Assembly (NCBI GenBank): GCA_943789485.1 | Contig: CALSUH010000015.1 | Location: 1-64,000 of the forward strand | Reading direction: 5' to 3' | DNA: 64,000 nt | Source of the DNA: an uncultured Pseudomonadales bacterium | Lineage (GTDB): Bacteria; Pseudomonadota; Gammaproteobacteria; Pseudomonadales; Pseudohongiellaceae | Shown here: positions 50,887-58,998 of the stretch, piece after piece | Position numbering within the stretch: the first letter of the stretch is position 1 | Layout of the letters: each line of letters begins with the position of its first letter | Notes under the pieces: generated by a model | Seen by the model: only the letters and a program-made list of their open reading frames with translations | Database searches by the model: none | Told to the model about the DNA's origin: nothing | Made by a program: the position numbers and the translations under genes

Positions 50887-51294
50887 GTGAGTATTATTTC
50901 TAGCTGCAGAATAGGTTTCAAGATGAATCGCATTATCATTATTGTTGGTCTATTGCTTGCCTGTGTCGTGTCTGTATCTGGTTTTCTGTTTGCGGCGGAG
51001 GGGCCCGCTGCTGTGGAGCGGCACTATGTGACTGCTCCGTCTGCGCCGTCGTCGCAGAGTCGTGAACAAATGAATAGCAAGAACATTGGCTGCGTCAGTT
51101 GCCACACGGAATCCGATCAGAAGACCATGCATGCCAGCGTAGCTGTCAATCTGGCCTGTGTGGATTGCCACGGAGGCGATAATACTGTTGCAATAGAGGT
51201 GGGAACGACTCGAGAAAACCCGCTCTATATTGAAATCATGAATCACGCGCATATCTCTGCCAAGTTACCCGGAGGCGGCGGGCTATCCGAGTAG
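50887..51294 (+). CDS. Multihaem cytochrome, N-terminal part (frameshifted from 51347 onward)
   Basis: Opens with a signal/anchor segment (hydrophobic core in IIIIVGLLLACVVSVSGFLF) and two haem motifs, CVSCH and CVDCH. It then reaches NHAHISAKLPGGGG at about 51271-51282 and runs to a stop at 51292. One extra base in the G-rich stretch (about 51280) explains this: in the next frame the sequence continues YPSSRNPERSYTLLNAESPEYVRF directly into the large frame that starts at 51347. So this and the next entry are one gene of about 1,265 codons with one frameshift. Start GTG 50887 or ATG 50923. Confidence 0.8.
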   Translation: MSIISSCRIGFKMNRIIIIVGLLLACVVSVSGFLFAAEGPAAVERHYVTAPSAPSSQSREQMNSKNIGCVSCHTESDQKTMHASVAVNLACVDCHGGDNTVAIEVGTTRENPLYIEIMNHAHISAKLPGGGGLSE

Positions 51295-51346
51295 TCGCAA
51301 TCCCGAGAGGAGCTATACTTTACTAAACGCAGAAAGCCCCGAGTAT

Positions 51347-54300
51347 GTGCGCTTCATCAACCCTTCAGATTATCGCATCGCCGATGAGGCATGTGGAGCC
51401 TGTCATCAGGCCGTTATCAACGCCGCTAAGACAAGCCTGCATTCTACCGGTGCTATGCTCTTCGGTGGTGCTGCTTACAACAATGGTATTTTGCCATTCA
51501 AGAATTACATACTAGGCGAATCTTACGACCGAGACGGTGTAGGCGTTATGATACGTGGACCTGTAGTGGCAGACGAATTGCAAGAAGCTGTTCGCGCCGC
51601 CGGAATTTTGCCCCAATTGCTGCCTATCCCTGCATGGGAAACGACGAAACCCGGCGATATTTTTAGAGTCTTCGAAAGTGGCGGGCGAAATATTTCAAAT
51701 CTGTTTCCTGAGACAGGAAACCCGAATAGTCTCGGCATCATTCAAAGGTTGGAAGAACCAGGACGACCGGATATTCGCCAGTCTAATCGTGGTCCGGGTA
51801 CCGGAGCCAGAATCTCTGTACCTCTAATTAACATAACCAAGACTCGCTTGAACGACCCCCTGACATGGTTCATGGGGACTAACGATCAGCCGGGCGATTA
51901 CAGACACTCCGGTTGTGCTTCCTGTCACGTGGTATACGCAAACGACAGAGATCCGTCGCACTCTGGACCCTATGCTCAGTTCGGTCACACAGGCAAAACA
52001 CAGACAGCCGATCCTGTAATTTCTAAGGAAGAATCCGGTCACCCAATAAAGCACGAATTCACTCGGGCGATACCTACCAGTCAATGTATGGTATGCCACA
52101 TGCATCAACCGAACATGTTCGTGAATTCCTATCTCGGCTATACCATGTGGGACTACGAGTCTGATGCTCCCGCTATGTGGCCCGAGCAGCAACAGTATCC
52201 CAGCGATTCGAAGATTAGAGAGACTAACGATCGCAATCCGGAAGCTGCCGCCGCGCGTGGTAACTGGGGTGATACTGACTTTCTAGAGAAAGTCTCTGAG
52301 CTAAACCCCGAGCTAAACGACACGCAGTTCGCGGATTACCATGGCCACGGCTGGAACTTTCGTGCCGTATTTAAGCGTGATCGTGATGGTAACTTACTCG
52401 ATGCGGACGATAGGTTAGTAGAAGACGATGATCCGGAGAAGTTCGATAAGGCAGTACATATGTCTTCGGTGCATTTGGATGCAGGCATGCATTGCACAGA
52501 CTGCCATTTTAGTCAGGACAATCATGGTAACGGACACCTGTATGGTGAGGTAGCTCTCGCGGTCGAGATAGATTGCAAAGACTGTCATGGCACTGCGAAG
52601 GAGTTTCCCAATCTGTTTACATCCGGGCCTGCTGCTCTAGGAGGTGGTACGGACCTGCTTGCTGCGTCGCGAACTCCCGACGGTAGGCTGCGATTCGAAT
52701 GGGTAAACGGCGAGCTTATGCAACGCTCTGCGCTCGACCCAGAACTGGAATGGGTGGTTAGTCTAGTTCGCAACTCGGTCGACGAAGATCACGCTGACTA
52801 TAATGTGAAGGCAGCGCGTGCCAAACTGATGAGTACGAATACCGATACTCAAGCATGGGGGGAAGAGATCGCGGCCGTGAATCTAGCGCATGCTGATTCC
52901 AATATGGAATGTTATAGCTGCCATACCTCCTGGACCACAACCTGTGCCGGCTGCCACTTACCCATCGAGTCCAACTGGATGACAGAGAGAAATCACTACG
53001 AAGGCGGCGTATCGCGCAACTTCGCAACCTACAATCCACAGGTAGCTAGAGATCAAGCATTTAGTCTAGGGCGAAGAGGGCCAGCGAAAGGAGGAAAGAT
53101 CGCGCCAGTTCGATCCAGTTCGGCTCTGGTGCTTTCATCAACGAATGCCAATCGCGAGAAAATCTATATCCAGCAGCCGCCTATAGCGGCCAGCGGTTTC
53201 AGCTCGCAGGCGTTTAATCCACACTTTCCGCACACAGTGAGAAAGAACGAGACTAAAACTTGTTCCGATTGCCATCTGTCCGAGGACAACGACAACAATG
53301 CGATCATGTCGCAACTGCTTTTGTTAGGCACCAACTTTTTGAACTTCGTCGGTTTCAACACTTGGGTGGGCAATGAAGGTGCATTGAATGCCGTGCAGGT
53401 TACCGAGTGGGAAGAGCCGCAGGCGGTGATCGGTAGCTATCTACAAAAATATGCCTACCCCGATTGGTTTCAGAAACATCTCGAATCGAATCAGAACCTG
53501 ACGTCGGCCTATGAGCATGAGGCGGGTACAGTGTCCTGCCTGCAGTTGCGCGGCGAATACCTTTTCGCCGCGGAGGGAGAGCGGGGCGTGCAAGTCTATG
53601 ACGTAGCGTCTATCGCGAATAAGGGCGTTTCACAGCGCATCATTACTGCGCCAGTAAGCCCGCTGGGACAGGACGCACATCTTGATACGAATAATGCTAC
53701 CTGTATTGTATTGCCAAGCAGTCAGCCCATCGCTCCAGAGCGCAATCAGGGCGAGCTGATGCGTGAGGATAATCTCGAACAGCCCTTTCATCCCATCTAT
53801 AATTATGCGGTGGTAACTGACAGCGTTGAGGGTTTGATACTGTTCGACGTAAACACCTTTGCCGATGGCGAACCGCGCAACAATTTCATCGAAAGAACGT
53901 TGAACTGGAATCCGGACGGCGTGCTAGACGGAGCGCTCCACGCTACTATCGGCGGGCACGTACTGTATATCGCCGCGGATGCGGGTATGGTGATTGTCGA
54001 TTTAGACGAGCCATTAGAGCCAAGGCTGGTCGCTGTTGTGCCCATGGAGAATGCCCGTGCATCAGCGTTACAGTTTCGCTATCTATTCGTCACGAACGAC
54101 AGTGGGCTTCAGGTTGTCGACGTTACCGATACCGAACAACCCATGCTGCTCAGCGATAATACGATCTCCCTAAAAGATGCGCAGCGAGTTTACGTGGCCC
54201 GCACCTTCGCGTACGTGGCAGCGGGAAGCGACGGACTGGTTATCGTCGACGTAAAACAACCCACTGCGATGCGCCATCTGCAAAGTTTTACTGGCGATGA

Positions 54301-54685
54301 GAACGACTCGAGTGGCCTGCGATTAACCGACAGTAGAGATGTGGTCGTTGGCACAACGAATGCCTCACTATTCGCCTATGTTGCAGACGGAGTGGGCGGA
54401 CTAAAGGTTGTCCAATTGACCTCGCCGTCCAGTCAGCCTAAATTCTACGGCTTCAGTCCAGAGCCAAGGCCGGCTATCATCGCGCAATACCGCACGGATA
54501 CTCCTGCCTTGAGTCTGTCGAAAGGTCTCGATAGAGATCGCGGCGTCGACGAGACTGGCGAACAGATATCCGTGTTTGGGCGCAAGGGGTCTAGGCCGCT
54601 CAATCAAGATGAAATGCAGGCCATGTTCCTCGATGCCAAAGGCAAGCCCTGGTTTGTGAAGGATGAGCCAGATGACGTTAACTAG
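51347..54685 (+). CDS. Multihaem cytochrome c with LVIVD repeats, main part
   Basis: 1,112 residues from the first in-frame start codon, but the true gene begins at 50887 (see previous entry; one frameshift at about 51280). Eight CxxCH motifs here (CGACH, CASCH, CMVCH, CTDCH, CKDCH, CYSCH, CAGCH, CSDCH) plus two upstream make ten haems. From about residue 720 to 1040 the protein is a beta-propeller of LVIVD-type repeats (YIAADAGMVIVDLDEP; FVTNDSGLQVVDVTDT; YVAAGSDGLVIVDVKQP; YVADGVGGLKVVQL). Such repeats are typical of extracytoplasmic proteins. Likely a periplasmic or surface terminal cytochrome. It is followed 24 bases later by a pentahaem gene. Confidence 0.85.
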   Translation: MRFINPSDYRIADEACGACHQAVINAAKTSLHSTGAMLFGGAAYNNGILPFKNYILGESYDRDGVGVMIRGPVVADELQEAVRAAGILPQLLPIPAWETTKPGDIFRVFESGGRNISNLFPETGNPNSLGIIQRLEEPGRPDIRQSNRGPGTGARISVPLINITKTRLNDPLTWFMGTNDQPGDYRHSGCASCHVVYANDRDPSHSGPYAQFGHTGKTQTADPVISKEESGHPIKHEFTRAIPTSQCMVCHMHQPNMFVNSYLGYTMWDYESDAPAMWPEQQQYPSDSKIRETNDRNPEAAAARGNWGDTDFLEKVSELNPELNDTQFADYHGHGWNFRAVFKRDRDGNLLDADDRLVEDDDPEKFDKAVHMSSVHLDAGMHCTDCHFSQDNHGNGHLYGEVALAVEIDCKDCHGTAKEFPNLFTSGPAALGGGTDLLAASRTPDGRLRFEWVNGELMQRSALDPELEWVVSLVRNSVDEDHADYNVKAARAKLMSTNTDTQAWGEEIAAVNLAHADSNMECYSCHTSWTTTCAGCHLPIESNWMTERNHYEGGVSRNFATYNPQVARDQAFSLGRRGPAKGGKIAPVRSSSALVLSSTNANREKIYIQQPPIAASGFSSQAFNPHFPHTVRKNETKTCSDCHLSEDNDNNAIMSQLLLLGTNFLNFVGFNTWVGNEGALNAVQVTEWEEPQAVIGSYLQKYAYPDWFQKHLESNQNLTSAYEHEAGTVSCLQLRGEYLFAAEGERGVQVYDVASIANKGVSQRIITAPVSPLGQDAHLDTNNATCIVLPSSQPIAPERNQGELMREDNLEQPFHPIYNYAVVTDSVEGLILFDVNTFADGEPRNNFIERTLNWNPDGVLDGALHATIGGHVLYIAADAGMVIVDLDEPLEPRLVAVVPMENARASALQFRYLFVTNDSGLQVVDVTDTEQPMLLSDNTISLKDAQRVYVARTFAYVAAGSDGLVIVDVKQPTAMRHLQSFTGDENDSSGLRLTDSRDVVVGTTNASLFAYVADGVGGLKVVQLTSPSSQPKFYGFSPEPRPAIIAQYRTDTPALSLSKGLDRDRGVDETGEQISVFGRKGSRPLNQDEMQAMFLDAKGKPWFVKDEPDDVN

Positions 54686-54708
54686 ACTAAATAATAGTTC
54701 GGATACTC

Positions 54709-56100
54709 ATGACTGAATTTAAGCCCCGCAAATTAAAAGCTAGTTTTCAGATAGCCGCTTTTCTGCTAGCCGGCTCGATTATGTTGGGTGTTATCGCTCA
54801 GGACAGCTTTAGTCAGCCTAGCGATCAAACTATAGCCGCGTTGCCGCAGCATGACGGCTTAGTACACCTTGGTGTCGCTAGCTGCGCCACCGGCGTCTGC
54901 CACGGACGGTCTTCGCCCTCCGAGGAGGACAATGTGTTGATGACAGAATACAGGACTTGGTTGAACCAGGGCTTGCACTCAAGGGCATATAACAGCTTGC
55001 TTGGACCTGCTGCTCGACTAATGGCGGAGAATCTTGGTCTTAGTGAGCCTGCCCATAGAACAGACATTTGCCTTAACTGCCATACTGACAACGTTCCAGT
55101 TAGCCAGCGCGGAGCAGAGTTCTTGCTCAGTGACGGCGTAGGCTGTGAATCCTGCCACGGTGGTGCGGAAAATTGGTTAGAGAGTCACCGAGAAGATGCA
55201 AGCCATAGCGATAATCTAAGCAACGGCCTGTATCCAACAGAGAATCCCTTTGCTCAGGCGACGTTGTGTTTGTCTTGTCATAACGGAACAGACGACAAAC
55301 TTGCCACTCATCAGATTATGGGCGCCGGCCACCCTCGATTGAGCTTCGAGCTGGATGCTTATTCAGCGCTGCAGCCTATGCACTATGTCGTAGATGCCGA
55401 CTACCGTGAGCGCAAGAATGCTGTGACTGGATTTGGAATTTGGGCGACTGGACAGTTGGAGATGGCCATGCAGTCGCTGGAATTGTTGAATATCTATGTG
55501 ATAGACAGCGACTCGCTGCAGACTGAATTGTATTTTTATGACTGTCAGGCTTGCCATCATCCTCTAGAGGACAGGCGCTGGGTACCAAGTTCTCATAGCA
55601 ACTTACCACCGGGCACCGTAAGGCTTAACGACTCGAGTTTCATGATGGTATTGAGTCTTTTGGAAATCGTTTCGCCCGATCGCGTTGCCGAGCTGAATAG
55701 GTTAATTACACAGTTACATCAAGGCTCCATCGCAAGTAGATCTGCGTTGAGAACGGCCGCCGGCAATCTCCATGCTTACATTTTGAATATCAGTACACAG
55801 TTCAGTAATCGCGTCTATAGTGATGACGAGTTAGAGCGACTGCGAGCGAACTTAGCGGCACACGCAGCCGCAGGCGATTATCGAGACTACGCGCTAGCAG
55901 AACAAACTTTATTAGCGATCGATGGTATTACCATTCGTCTGCAACAAGTTGATCAGTATCGGTCCGTCATGGATGCTCTGTTTGAGGCATTGGTGCTCGA
56001 GGATTACAGCGAGCGAGGTTTCGTCGTGTTTAACCCCGATCGATTCATCGCCATTGCCAGACAAGTACAACCTTATTTCGATTCGTCGCAGCCGAATTAA
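54709..56100 (+). CDS. Cytochrome c554-like pentahaem protein
   Basis: 463 residues with an N-terminal signal/anchor (about 12-31). Haem motifs: an unusual CATGVCH (C-x4-CH) near residue 60, then CLNCH, CESCH, CLSCH and CQACH, the last near residue 285. The pattern and spacing resemble the cytochrome c554/c-prime superfamily. The C-terminal ~170 residues are helical without haem sites. Probably a periplasmic electron carrier for the two decahaem proteins. Followed 45 bases later by the FHA gene. Confidence 0.8.
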   Translation: MTEFKPRKLKASFQIAAFLLAGSIMLGVIAQDSFSQPSDQTIAALPQHDGLVHLGVASCATGVCHGRSSPSEEDNVLMTEYRTWLNQGLHSRAYNSLLGPAARLMAENLGLSEPAHRTDICLNCHTDNVPVSQRGAEFLLSDGVGCESCHGGAENWLESHREDASHSDNLSNGLYPTENPFAQATLCLSCHNGTDDKLATHQIMGAGHPRLSFELDAYSALQPMHYVVDADYRERKNAVTGFGIWATGQLEMAMQSLELLNIYVIDSDSLQTELYFYDCQACHHPLEDRRWVPSSHSNLPPGTVRLNDSSFMMVLSLLEIVSPDRVAELNRLITQLHQGSIASRSALRTAAGNLHAYILNISTQFSNRVYSDDELERLRANLAAHAAAGDYRDYALAEQTLLAIDGITIRLQQVDQYRSVMDALFEALVLEDYSERGFVVFNPDRFIAIARQVQPYFDSSQPN

Positions 56101-56145
56101 ATTTTCAATTAAAAATCGGCATAGTGCATTGAGAGAGAAATTCAG

Positions 56146-57075
56146 ATGAGTGAGGAAGTTCAGTTTTCGATACAGTCCATTAATGGTCGCTATAATTTTG
56201 TCATTTCCGGCGACATGACATGTGGACGCGACGCAAACTGTGAAGCGATAATTCCGGATACTTCCCTGTCACGTCGTCACGCCCGTTTCTTTGTTAAGGA
56301 CAAGGCGCTATTTGTGGAGGATCTCGGCTCCACAAATGGAACCTTCGTCAATGGAGAACAGCTAAAAACAGAACCTAGGCTAGTACGCTACAATGATATC
56401 GTCCGCTTTGATATTCTGGAGTTCAAAGTATTTGTAGAACTAGCTGCGCCAGAAGTCGCTAAAGCGCCACGGCACGTTGTTGCTTCCGCTGTTGAGAAGA
56501 GTGAGGCTCAGGCGCCACGCAGTTGGGCGGTGAACGATGGGCTCGGGCAGGGCACAGTGGTAATGGACCTGGGTGCAAACAAGCGAGCAGCACAGGAGCA
56601 GGGACAAGATGAACCCGTACTCGAAGCGTCTTTACTGCAAAGCCTTGACCAACCCTCGCTAGTTGGAATTCGAGGCGCCGATCGCGGCAAGACAATTACA
56701 CTGGCAATTAATGACACTGCAATGACTGTTTGGCAGATTGGTAGAAACGCAGAAATGGATATCGTGATAGATGACCCTAGTGTTTCCGAGCATCAGGCAC
56801 AGATTGTTTTCGAGCAGGGAACTTGGAAATTGGTTGATGTGATTTCAACCAACGCGACTTATGCAAACGGCGAGAAAATTCTTACCCACTATTTATCGAA
56901 CGGTGACACATTCAGTCTAGGGGCAACAGAATATTTATTTCGGATAAGTAGTAAGACAAATTTTAGGCCCCGCAAGAAAGCAGCAAGGGTGAAATCCAAG
57001 CGTAAAATCTGGATAGGAGTAGCGGCTTCGCTATTAGGATCGCTTATAGCCATATATTTCTCGTTATTGTCATGA
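56146..57075 (+). CDS. Double-FHA membrane-anchored protein
   Basis: 309 residues. First FHA domain (about 20-95) is canonical: CGRDANCEAIIPDTSLSRRHARF and DLGSTNGTFVNGE, so it should bind phosphothreonine. A linker (about 105-170) contains several Thr/Ser candidates. Second FHA domain (about 190-275): QIGRNAEMDIVIDDPSVSEHQAQI and STNATYANGE. A basic stretch and one C-terminal helix (about 284-306) anchor it in the membrane with the FHA domains in the cytoplasm. The ATGA overlap with the PP2C gene shows coupled translation. Confidence 0.88.
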   Translation: MSEEVQFSIQSINGRYNFVISGDMTCGRDANCEAIIPDTSLSRRHARFFVKDKALFVEDLGSTNGTFVNGEQLKTEPRLVRYNDIVRFDILEFKVFVELAAPEVAKAPRHVVASAVEKSEAQAPRSWAVNDGLGQGTVVMDLGANKRAAQEQGQDEPVLEASLLQSLDQPSLVGIRGADRGKTITLAINDTAMTVWQIGRNAEMDIVIDDPSVSEHQAQIVFEQGTWKLVDVISTNATYANGEKILTHYLSNGDTFSLGATEYLFRISSKTNFRPRKKAARVKSKRKIWIGVAASLLGSLIAIYFSLLS

Positions 57076-57797
57076 CGTTTTCCTGGATATCCACAAGCCG
57101 CTCGCATCAAGGTAAAGTTAGAAAAGTAAACGAAGACAGCGCATTCGCACATCCTGATGGCATGCTATGGGCTATAGCGGATGGGATGGGTGGATATGAA
57201 GGTGGGAGCATGGCGAGTGATATCGTCGTCGAAGAGCTAGGTAAGATTAAGAAAAGCGACGTTTTAGATCAGCTAGTCCAAAATAGCCTGCAGCAGTTGC
57301 AAATAGCAAATACACGTATACAACGTTATTCAATAGAACAATGCTCTGGCCGTAGTGTTGGTAGCACCGTTGTTTGTTTCATAACGGGAGCCGATGGAGC
57401 CGCCTGTGTTTGGGCTGGTGATTCAAGGCTCTACAGGCTGCGTGACTCTGAGCTCCTCCAATTAACTACTGACCATAGTGAAGTTGCACAGTTGGTTGCC
57501 CTTGGTCATCTGACCGAAGTAGAGGCTCGTGCTCACCCTAAAGCGAATGTTATAACTCGTACTATTGGAGTTGGCAGAGATCAGGAGGCCGAAACTATTC
57601 TGGTTAATACAGAGAATTCGGATACTTTTCTTCTTTGTAGCGACGGGCTCTACAATGAACTGGACGAAAGTGCAATTCTGGAGAGTTTGCGAGAAGAAAA
57701 CCTCGAATCGCTAGCGGATGATCTTATGTCTCGCTGCATGCTCACTCCTGCCAAGGATAATATATCAATTTTGTTACTTCGTTGCTTGCGCCAGTAG
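57072..57797 (+). CDS. PP2C-type Ser/Thr protein phosphatase
   Basis: A 241-residue single-domain metal-dependent phosphatase. The metal-binding motifs are NEDSAF, AIADGMGGYEGG, VWAGDSRLYRL, CSDGLYNELD and a final KDNISILLL. It should reverse the kinase encoded at 39420. Kinase, FHA and PP2C together form a full phosphothreonine switch, as in T6SS clusters, but no T6SS gene is present. Last gene of the accessory block; followed by 568 bases before trpF. Confidence 0.92.
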   Translation: MTFSWISTSRSHQGKVRKVNEDSAFAHPDGMLWAIADGMGGYEGGSMASDIVVEELGKIKKSDVLDQLVQNSLQQLQIANTRIQRYSIEQCSGRSVGSTVVCFITGADGAACVWAGDSRLYRLRDSELLQLTTDHSEVAQLVALGHLTEVEARAHPKANVITRTIGVGRDQEAETILVNTENSDTFLLCSDGLYNELDESAILESLREENLESLADDLMSRCMLTPAKDNISILLLRCLRQ

Positions 57798-57852
57798 GCT
57801 TTCTTACGAGGACCTTTGCGGCATAGGTGCCGCGACATGAGGTTTGAATCAC

Positions 57853-57877
57853 TGTACGCGAGAGAATTTTGCGTACA
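57853..57877. promoter_or_regulatory. Perfect inverted repeat, possible operator
   Basis: TGTACGC at 57853-57859 and GCGTACA at 57871-57877, separated by 11 bases. The symmetric, spaced form is typical of a dimeric regulator site. No regulator is encoded nearby, and the site could equally be a chance repeat. Confidence 0.3.
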
Positions 57878-57949
57878 ATTGCCGCCCTTAAGTTTTGGAA
57901 CTACTTATCGACTTACTCTCTGCTCAAAAAACCAAGTACGGTGATAGTC

Positions 57950-57978
57950 TTAATAGATTTTGAGCATCTTGTTACAAT
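57950..57978 (+). promoter_or_regulatory. Possible sigma-70 promoter upstream of trpF
   Basis: TTAATA (57950-57955) and TACAAT (57973-57978) with a 17-base spacer: 4/6 and 5/6 matches to the consensus. It would give a long leader of about 380 bases before trpF. Confidence 0.3.
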
Positions 57979-58184
57979 AGCTTCACTCTTTAGAAAAAAA
58001 ACTCAACAAAGGCCGGGGTAATTGAAGTGGCGGCACCAGATTCTTCATCGGGGCTTCTAGGTTCCAATCAAAGAGTATTAACGCGCGCGTGCTTTTCCTG
58101 CACTCTGCGTTTTCCTCTGCGCAGAAGCTACCTTCAATTGAGCAAGCCGTTGCCGGTGCAAGCGTTATGCAAGGTTACTTCAAA

Positions 58185-58277
58185 TATCTAGTTGGAGTTG
58201 GGTATCCCCAGAGTCTCGCCTTGCCCAGCTAAATTTCGCGGCTAGACCAGCTGTTAGTAATCTGAAATGCCCGCTAG
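58185..58277 (+). repeat. Right copy of the 93-bp direct repeat: decayed truA 3' end
   Basis: Ungapped match to 39258-39350 with 15 mismatches in 93 bases (84%). It translates as YLVGVGYPQSLALPS and then a stop where TruA has a Glu codon, so it is not functional. It lies 88 bases before trpF, where a complete truA would be expected in the ancestral order. Similarity to the left copy begins and ends abruptly. Confidence 0.85.
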
Positions 58278-58326
58278 GACGTAGAGAAAGTTTTTGCTCT
58301 CCTTGATAGTCGTGAATCTGTTGATT

Positions 58327-58335
58327 TGCTAGAAT
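58327..58335 (+). promoter_or_regulatory. Possible extended -10 promoter of trpF
   Basis: TGCTAGAAT (TG, one base, TAGAAT; 5/6 to TATAAT) lies 30 bases before the trpF start. A TTGATA at 58303 is 21 bases upstream, too far for a standard -35, so the extended -10 would have to carry recognition. Confidence 0.35.
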
Positions 58336-58365
58336 ACGTTTCTTTCACCAGCCTCTAGAATCACC

Positions 58366-58998
58366 TTGCAGAAAACTTGGACTAAAATTTGCGGTATAAC
58401 GCGAGCGCAGGACGCCTTAGCAGCGGCCGACCTTGGGGCGGACGCTATAGGCCTCAATTTCTATCCCAAAAGTCCCCGTGCTATAGGTGTGGCCGATGTG
58501 GCTAATTTGGTAGAAGGACTGCCCCAGAAGGTGTCCGTAGTGGCTTTGTTCGTCAACCCCACGCCGCAATTGGTAAGACAGGTGCTAGAGACAGGAGGGG
58601 TCGACCTACTGCAATTCCACGGTAGTGAGTCCGCTGAATTCTGTGAACAGTTCGATACGCCGTATATGAAGGTCGTAGCGGTAAAGGCGGGTAGCGACCT
58701 AAATTCTGAATTTGCCAAATACGAATCCGCTCAATACATGCTGCTGGATAGTTTTGACCCAATAATGCTTGGTGGTACGGGTAAGGCATTTGATTGGGGC
58801 AGAGTGGTTGAGTTAACGCAGAAGCAGCGGTCGCGTCTAGTTCTTGCCGGTGGACTTGGACCTGCAAATGTCACAGAGGCAATCAAGATTGTTCAGCCCT
58901 TCGGCGTCGATGTAAGTAGTGGCGTCGAGGCGAGCAAAGGCATTAAAGATCTAAAAATGATGCAATTATTTATTCAAGGAGTAAGAGCAAGTGGCTAA
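58366..58998 (+). CDS. trpF: Phosphoribosylanthranilate isomerase
   Basis: Third step of the tryptophan branch. The 210-residue barrel shows [39 protein letters not shown] and the phosphate-binding [14 protein letters not shown] plus [16 protein letters not shown]; catalytic Cys and Asp are present. Start appears to be TTG 58366, giving [12 protein letters not shown]; no better ATG fits the family N-terminus. It overlaps trpB by eight bases. Confidence 0.94.
   Translation: MQKTWTKICGITRAQDALAAADLGADAIGLNFYPKSPRAIGVADVANLVEGLPQKVSVVALFVNPTPQLVRQVLETGGVDLLQFHGSESAEFCEQFDTPYMKVVAVKAGSDLNSEFAKYESAQYMLLDSFDPIMLGGTGKAFDWGRVVELTQKQRSRLVLAGGLGPANVTEAIKIVQPFGVDVSSGVEASKGIKDLKMMQLFIQGVRASG

Larger units (their letters stand above)
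57798..58365. other. Intergenic region between the accessory block and trpF
   Basis: No intact gene. In order it holds: a 6-bp perfect hairpin (57818-57833), a perfect 7-bp inverted repeat (57853-57877), a promoter-like pair (57950-57978), an open frame of about 70 codons at 58026-58234 that ends in the truA remnant, the decayed truA 3' copy (58185-58277), and an extended -10-like element (58327-58335) just before trpF. Confidence 0.6.

Noticed and set aside
54505..54560. ALSLSKGLDRDRG near the end of the LVIVD cytochrome looks like the translation of a dispersed palindromic repeat (SLSKG type).
   Set aside because: From memory, related multihaem/LVIVD proteins have a similar LSKGLDRDR-V-DE segment at this place, and the flanking sequence reads on without a break, so it looks native.
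39420..57797. Kinase, FHA and PP2C genes as a type VI secretion cluster.
   Set aside because: No Tss sheath, baseplate, Hcp, VgrG or ClpV homologue is present; the remaining genes are redox proteins.
58026..58234. Open frame of about 70 codons ending in the truA remnant (contains SSAQKLPSIEQAVAGASVM).
   Set aside because: Not recognised, no good start site, and its end is decayed truA; kept only as a note for comparison with relatives.
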